The notes under the pieces: model-generated
Databases searched by the model: none
Seen by the model: only the letters and a program-made list of their open reading frames with translations
What the model was told of the DNA's origin: nothing
Translations under genes and position numbers: made by a program
Shown here: one piece after another, positions 5,193-6,593 of the stretch
Layout: every line of letters starts with the position of its first letter
Numbering within the stretch: the stretch's first letter is position 1
NCBI GenBank assembly: GCA_021296015.1
Contig: JAGWBG010000084.1
Location: forward strand, 1-6,593
Reading direction: 5' to 3'
DNA: 6,593 nt
From: Dehalococcoidia bacterium
Lineage (GTDB): Bacteria; Chloroflexota; Dehalococcoidia; Lucifugimonadales; JAGWBF01

Positions 5193-6245
5193 CTAATCGG
5201 CCTGGGATACGCCTGCCACTCTCCCCGGGGTCAGGCAATCTCTTCTAAGCACTTCCTCCACAATCTGGAGCGCGTTAAGGCCGGCACCTTTTCGGAGGTT
5301 GTCAGACACCACCCACATAGCCAGCCCGTTGGGGTGGGACACGTCCTTTCTAATGCGTCCCACATAGATGTCGTCGGTGCCTGCCACGTCCCAAGGCATT
5401 GGGTAAATACTATCTTCGGGTGAATCCAGGACTTTCACACCAGGCATCTTGCCAAGGACTTCCCGCGCATCCTCGACGGATACGGGTCGCTCAAATTCGA
5501 TGTGCAAAGCCTCGCTGTGGGATATGTATACGGGGACACGCACGCAGGTAGCCGAAACCAGAACGTTAGTGGAATGCAGTATCTTCTGTGTCTCCTGAAG
5601 CATCTTTTGTTCCTCTCTGGTATAGCCGTCCGAGAGGAAGCTATCAATGCGCGGGATGACGTTGAAGGCAATCTGATGTGGCAACGCCTGTGGCGGCGCT
5701 GAGTTACCTTCATCCAGAAGGCCCCGGCTCTGCTCACGTAGCTCCAACATAGCACCGCCACCTGCCCCGGATACCGATTGGTACGTGTCGGCGATTATTC
5801 TGACTATTGGACTTAAACGCCGGAGGGGGTGGGCCAGCATGACGATGGGCGTGGTAGAGCAGTTGGGTATGGAGATGATACCCTGGTGCGATTCCACGTC
5901 CTCGCCGTTGACTTCCGGCACCACCAGAGGGACATCAGGCTGCATACGGAAATAAGAACTGTCATCAATTACCAGTGCCCCCGCGTTTACGGCGATGGGT
6001 GCAAGCTCGCCGCTCAGCCTGGTATTGACGGAGATGAAGGCGACGTCTATGCCTTTGAATGAGTTGGGCGTTGTCTCTTCCACGACCAACTCCTGGCCCA
6101 TAACCTGAAGGCGTTTACCCGCGGACCGTGACGATGCCAAGACCTTGATTTGTTTGGCCGGAAACTGACGCTGCTCCAGAATTTTAAGGAGTTCCTTGCC
6201 TACTGCCCCAGTGGCTCCCACCACGGCTATACTGATTTCCTTCAT
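5193..6245 (-). CDS. asd: Aspartate-semialdehyde dehydrogenase
   Basis: Asd reduces aspartyl phosphate with NADPH to aspartate semialdehyde, the branch point for lysine/diaminopimelate, threonine and methionine. The protein has 350 residues. The NADP-binding GATGAVG is at 10-16 and ASSRSAGK at 37-44. The acyl-binding catalytic cysteine is C129 in SIPNCSTTP, with Q156 in TYQSVSGAG and H243 in SHSEALH. AFNVIPRID (193-201), TCVRVPVY (233-240) and the C-terminal SDNLRKGAGLNALQI (314-328) are all family signatures. The ATG is the natural start for the Rossmann fold; its Shine-Dalgarno AGAGGT (6256-6261) is about ten bases away, slightly far. It lies between dapB and dapA on the same strand, supplying the substrate for DapA. 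Confidence 0.97.
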   Translation of the reverse strand: MKEISIAVVGATGAVGKELLKILEQRQFPAKQIKVLASSRSAGKRLQVMGQELVVEETTPNSFKGIDVAFISVNTRLSGELAPIAVNAGALVIDDSSYFRMQPDVPLVVPEVNGEDVESHQGIISIPNCSTTPIVMLAHPLRRLSPIVRIIADTYQSVSGAGGGAMLELREQSRGLLDEGNSAPPQALPHQIAFNVIPRIDSFLSDGYTREEQKMLQETQKILHSTNVLVSATCVRVPVYISHSEALHIEFERPVSVEDAREVLGKMPGVKVLDSPEDSIYPMPWDVAGTDDIYVGRIRKDVSHPNGLAMWVVSDNLRKGAGLNALQIVEEVLRRDCLTPGRVAGVSQAD

Positions 6246-6367
6246 TATAATATGTACCTCTGAAGTCTCGTGTATGAAACCTTAGCCTTGCCAAGCTTTA
6301 CTTAAAGAGGATACCGGAGGATTATCAGTGTGTCTGACTTGTCCCCACTCGGAGTTTGGAAAGGAAT
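6246..6367. other. asd upstream gap
   Basis: No gene is supported here. On the minus strand TTGGCA (near 6290) is a good -35 but has no acceptable -10 at the right distance, and the TATAAT at 6244-6249 overlaps the asd start codon and so cannot serve a normal transcript. asd may be read from a dapB upstream promoter outside the window. Confidence 0.3.
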
Positions 6368-6389
6368 GAGAAAATGCGCGCGTTTTCTC
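6368..6389 (-). terminator. A/T-flanked hairpin overlapping the dapB stop codon
   Basis: GAGAAAA (6368-6374) and TTTTCTC (6383-6389) are perfect inverted repeats around a GC-rich 8-base loop. The first base of the arm on the minus strand is the last base of the dapB stop codon. It looks terminator-like in both directions because of the A and T tracts, but the stem is only 7 pairs and AT-rich, so termination may be partial or absent. Confidence 0.35.
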
Positions 6390-6593
6390 TACAGGCCAAG
6401 AATTTTATCCAAGCCTACCACAAGGCACTTGAGGTTCACAACCTCTCGGATGGCACGTACTATCCCGGGCATATAGCAGTCACGGCCCAGCGTATCGTGG
6501 CGCAGGGTGACGGTCTGGCCCGCCGTGCCAAGTATGACCTCGTGGTGGGCGCTGCGCCCGGCCATGCGCACGCTATGTATGCTGATACCGTTG
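6389..6593 (-). CDS. dapB: 4-hydroxy-tetrahydrodipicolinate reductase, C-terminal part (cut by window end)
   Basis: DapB reduces the DapA product with NAD(P)H to tetrahydrodipicolinate. Only the last 67 residues are visible; the frame runs open to the window edge, so an internal GTG at 6571 is not the start. The segment IHSVRMAGRSAHHEVILGTAG is the conserved strand-loop of the DapB C-terminal domain (typically IHSVRLPG..AHHEVLFGGPG), followed by QTVTLRHDTLGRDCYMPGI and the closing VGLDKILGL, also typical. The catalytic HHRHK motif and the N-terminal Rossmann fold lie outside. It is the first of three same-strand lysine genes here (dapB, asd, dapA). Confidence 0.92.
   Translation of the reverse strand, partial: NGISIHSVRMAGRSAHHEVILGTAGQTVTLRHDTLGRDCYMPGIVRAIREVVNLKCLVVGLDKILGL

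Noticed and set aside
6244..6249. TATAAT as an asd promoter
   Set aside because: It overlaps the asd start codon, so a transcript from it would miss the start, and there is no -35 at the right distance.
6328..6369. 13-codon plus-strand frame (GTG) with a GGAGG seven bases upstream
   Set aside because: Too short to judge, antisense to the lysine cluster, with no known leader-peptide pattern and no gene downstream on its strand.
6374..6593. Plus-strand frame from an ATG at 6374, open to the window end with AAAGGA upstream
   Set aside because: It is exactly antisense, codon for codon, to dapB, whose family motifs are clear. GC-rich coding sequence often leaves such frames open.

Overview
This window holds ordinary bacterial housekeeping genes at high density, with mid-50s percent GC by eye. 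There are seven protein-coding genes, two of them cut by the window ends. No RNA gene, CRISPR array, transposase or phage gene was seen. The style of the Prs protein (motifs RTDKKDQPRVPITARLV and FNNDN) and of the SecA N-terminal region (the HLRPVTRKEAYLADITYGTNNEFG-like stretch) resembles Chloroflexota, perhaps Dehalococcoidia or a related uncultured lineage. That placement is from memory of the families and is not tested.

Layout: positions 1-599 (minus) are the N-terminal third of secA, the Sec translocase motor. Just upstream on the same strand is prs (679-1623), PRPP synthetase. A 349-base divergent region follows, with an extended -10 promoter facing prs and a -35/-10 promoter facing purA. 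The purA leader has nested inverted repeats that can fold in two mutually exclusive ways. purA (1973-3262, plus) is adenylosuccinate synthetase. It converges on a small four-helix membrane protein of unknown function (3384-3872, minus). A strong hairpin at 3980-4018 separates that gene from a lysine/diaminopimelate cluster on the minus strand, read in the order dapB (3' end only, 6389-6593), asd (5193-6245), dapA (4042-4938).

How the genes work together: Asd makes aspartate semialdehyde, DapA condenses it with pyruvate, and DapB reduces the product, so the minus-strand cluster encodes three enzymes (with DapB last in the reaction order) leading to diaminopimelate and lysine. Prs supplies PRPP for purine, pyrimidine, histidine and tryptophan synthesis, and PurA commits IMP to AMP using aspartate. 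Aspartate is therefore drawn on by both the purA branch and the asd branch.

The non-coding highlights are a REP-like double palindrome between asd and dapA, with a compensated base pair between its two arms, and the alternative hairpins in the purA leader. I found no convincing new biological system; the findings are modest regulatory and sequence-variation leads.
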